Assembly: GCA_019695265.1 (NCBI GenBank) | Contig: JAIBAJ010000020.1 | Coordinates: 1-38,313 of the forward strand | Direction of reading: 5' to 3' | Source of the DNA: Bacteroidia bacterium | Lineage (GTDB): Bacteria > Bacteroidota > Bacteroidia > JAIBAJ01 | DNA length: 38,313 nucleotides | In this document: piece after piece, positions 37,124-38,313 of the stretch | Layout: every line of letters begins with the position of its first letter | How positions within the stretch are numbered: the stretch's first letter is position 1 | Translations under genes and position numbers: made by a program | The notes under the pieces: model-generated | The model's database searches: none | Seen by the model: only the letters and a program-made list of their open reading frames with translations | What the model was told of the DNA's origin: nothing

Positions 37124-37232
37124 CCCCGCTATCGCCTATAGTTTGCGAAAAAGGCTGGTTGAAAATTCAATGTTTAGTGTGTCGCAAAGCTATTTGGCTC
37201 TATCGGGTTTAGTTTAGGGAGGTTTAGCTTTC
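37124..37232 (+). repeat. Dispersed repeat family 2, copy 2
   Basis: Arms CCCCGCTATCGCCTATAGTTTGC and GCAAAGCTATTTGGCTCTAT with GGGTTTAGTTTAGGG enclose a middle unrelated to that of the copy at 29040-29147. The two copies are in opposite orientation, 8 kb apart. The rest of 37000-37894 holds no gene I can support. Confidence 0.8.
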
Positions 37233-37894
37233 AACCAATTTTCAGTTAATCCCGAATTCTATAAGTAGGCTCCTATTAGAATTTGGGTTAATACCTTTAA
37301 CCCAACCCGGGTGCAACTGAAAATAGTAAAAGGCCTGACAAATTGTTACAGGGTTGGTAGTCATTCTAACAACTCCAAGTCTTCCCTCTCCACCGGAATA
37401 GGCTGCGGCTAAATCAAGTTTAAACAAAGGTAGTAAGGGTTTATGGAGTAAAGATGCGATAAAACCCCTTCCAAATAGCACTAAATCAACTTGTTTTGAC
37501 CTATATTGGGTATTTGGATAAATGGTCTTGTTGGTTGGTTTATCCAAGAGGTCTGCCCCGTTGTAACCCGCCCGGCATAAGTAGTTTGGTGGAGTAACTT
37601 TTTTATATCACAACTCTGCGGCTTTGTGGCCTTACAAACGCTGGTCTTCGTCAAACCCGTAGTTAATAGGTTCGAAATATTTACTTATCGGTCACAGACC
37701 GAAAAATCAATGGTTCAGGATGCAAAACTGAACCAGCGGGATTGGTTCATAGAAAAGACCTTTCCAATAAACCAAATTTTTTCATAGAGAAAAGAAGTAA
37801 ATCCCAAATTCAAACATTGTTATTAAGTTGTCCGAAATTCTTGCTAATTTTGACCTACATTTCTTAAAATACCATCAGCTAAATTATTTAACAC

Positions 37895-38110
37895 ATGGAT
37901 AATACAATGCTCATACAGGTAACCAACCAAAAAGCCATCGGACTTTTACATGAGTTGGAAGAATTGCACTTGATTAAAGTTTTGAAAGAAAATTTATCTA
38001 CAAAAAAAACCAAGCTCTCTGATAAATACAAAGGTACCCTATCGCCTGAACAAGGAAAAAGCCTGAATCAGCATATAAAACAGATGCGTAACGAATGGAA
38101 CGATATCTGA
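37895..38110 (+). CDS. Antitoxin of a truncated PIN-toxin pair
   Basis: The 71-residue protein (MLIQVTNQKAIGLLHELEEL start) ends in LNQHIKQMRNEWNDI, the same C-terminal helix as the antitoxin at 27010-27246, though the N-terminal halves differ. The partner vapC starts 16 bases before its stop. TAATTTTG at 37845-37852, 42 bases upstream, is a plausible -7 box. The antitoxin is complete while its toxin is cut short. Confidence 0.8.
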   Translation: MDNTMLIQVTNQKAIGLLHELEELHLIKVLKENLSTKKTKLSDKYKGTLSPEQGKSLNQHIKQMRNEWNDI

Positions 38111-38250
38111 TTGATACCAATGTAGTTTCTGATTACCTCTCTGCTTCCCTACCAATTTCGGGTATGGATTTTTTAGATGGTGTGATTGGAAAATCCGGTG
38201 AACTTGACCACCTCAGTCCGGTTCAACTTGACCACCTCAGTCCGGTTTAA
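38095..38250 (+). pseudogene. vapC (PIN toxin) truncated by a mobile-element end
   Basis: The frame opens MERYLIDTNVVSDYLSASL, the PIN-domain start with the first catalytic Asp. After about 30 residues it runs into 24-bp tandem repeats, encoding LDHLSPVQLDHLSPV, and stops. The remaining three quarters of the toxin, with the other catalytic acids, are absent from this window. Confidence 0.8.
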
Positions 38251-38287
38251 ATTGACCACCTGAATCCGGTTCAAATTGACCACTAAA
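38194..38287. mobile_element. Probable IS21-family end: four 24-bp repeats
   Basis: Four units of about 24 bases begin TCCGGT and carry TTGACCACCT (unit starts 38194, 38217, 38241 and 38265). IS21-family elements carry several such transposase-binding repeats at their ends, and the CCGG and TTGACCACC words recur in Bacteroidota members. The transposase genes would lie beyond 38313. The outer tip may be near TGATTGG at 38182-38188 but cannot be fixed without the other end. Confidence 0.6.
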
Positions 38288-38313
38288 AAGCGATAAAAAA
38301 AATCATGTTGTAA

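Noticed and set aside
37242-37547. 101-codon minus-strand frame
   Set aside because: It has some protein-like phrases (GGEGRLGVVRM) but no domain, promoter or neighbour that supports it; not strong enough to list as a gene.
38194-38287. Tandem repeats considered as a CRISPR array
   Set aside because: Units of 24 bases are directly adjacent with no spacers, and no cas genes are near; an insertion-sequence end fits better.

Overview
The window comes from a member of the phylum Bacteroidota. Three things point there: PorX (the type IX secretion regulator), a secreted protein ending in a T9SS type B (CHU_C) sorting domain, and a SiaB-family kinase. Most promoters that can be read carry the Bacteroidota -7 box TAnnTTTG, often as TACCTTTG. 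Codon and intergenic composition is AT-rich, and Shine-Dalgarno sequences are mostly absent. A species cannot be named from this stretch.

Layout. About 0.4-25.2 kb is orderly core genome. It runs: a beta-carbonic anhydrase with a SulP transporter; an EptA-type transferase; groES-groEL with a clear terminator; an outer-membrane barrel protein; a YhhN protein; a large T9SS cargo protein; a polysaccharide deacetylase; two tandem CrtI-like FAD oxidoreductases; prfC and an ABC-F ATPase; a SiaB-type kinase; an Mpg DNA glycosylase; porX-tsaE-racemase; and nrnA. An elongator tRNA-Met with promoter and terminator closes this part. At about 25.4-29.2 kb lies an accessory island of decayed modules: three Rhs relics, an intact RelE-type toxin-antitoxin pair, a VapBC-type pair whose toxin has a premature stop, a frameshifted DUF1016 (YhcG-type) nuclease, a small inverted-repeat element and two strong hairpins. 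At about 29.2-36.4 kb core genes return: cdd, ispF, rpiB, a membrane protein, a neutral ceramidase, an alpha/beta hydrolase, a gamma-carbonic-anhydrase-like protein and an ScfR-type regulator. The last 1.9 kb is again accessory, with a possible small zinc-ribbon gene, a repeat, and a second antitoxin whose vapC partner is cut short by repeats that look like the end of an IS21-family element.

The most unusual content is non-coding. A dispersed repeat of about 140-160 bp occurs in six near-complete copies plus one fragment, always between genes and in both orientations. It has a conserved core, conserved ends and a hypervariable segment closed by a stem whose bases covary between copies, so it behaves like a structured RNA or hairpin element. 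A second, unrelated family (two copies, 29.04 and 37.12 kb) has the same plan of conserved arms around a variable tip.

Genes likely to work together: SulP with beta-carbonic anhydrase (bicarbonate supply); groES with groEL; prfC with the ABC-F protein; porX, tsaE and the racemase (abutting or overlapping); the ScfR regulator with the gamma-carbonic anhydrase; and cdd with ispF. Several -7 boxes lie only 5-6 bases from the start codon, which predicts leaderless mRNAs.
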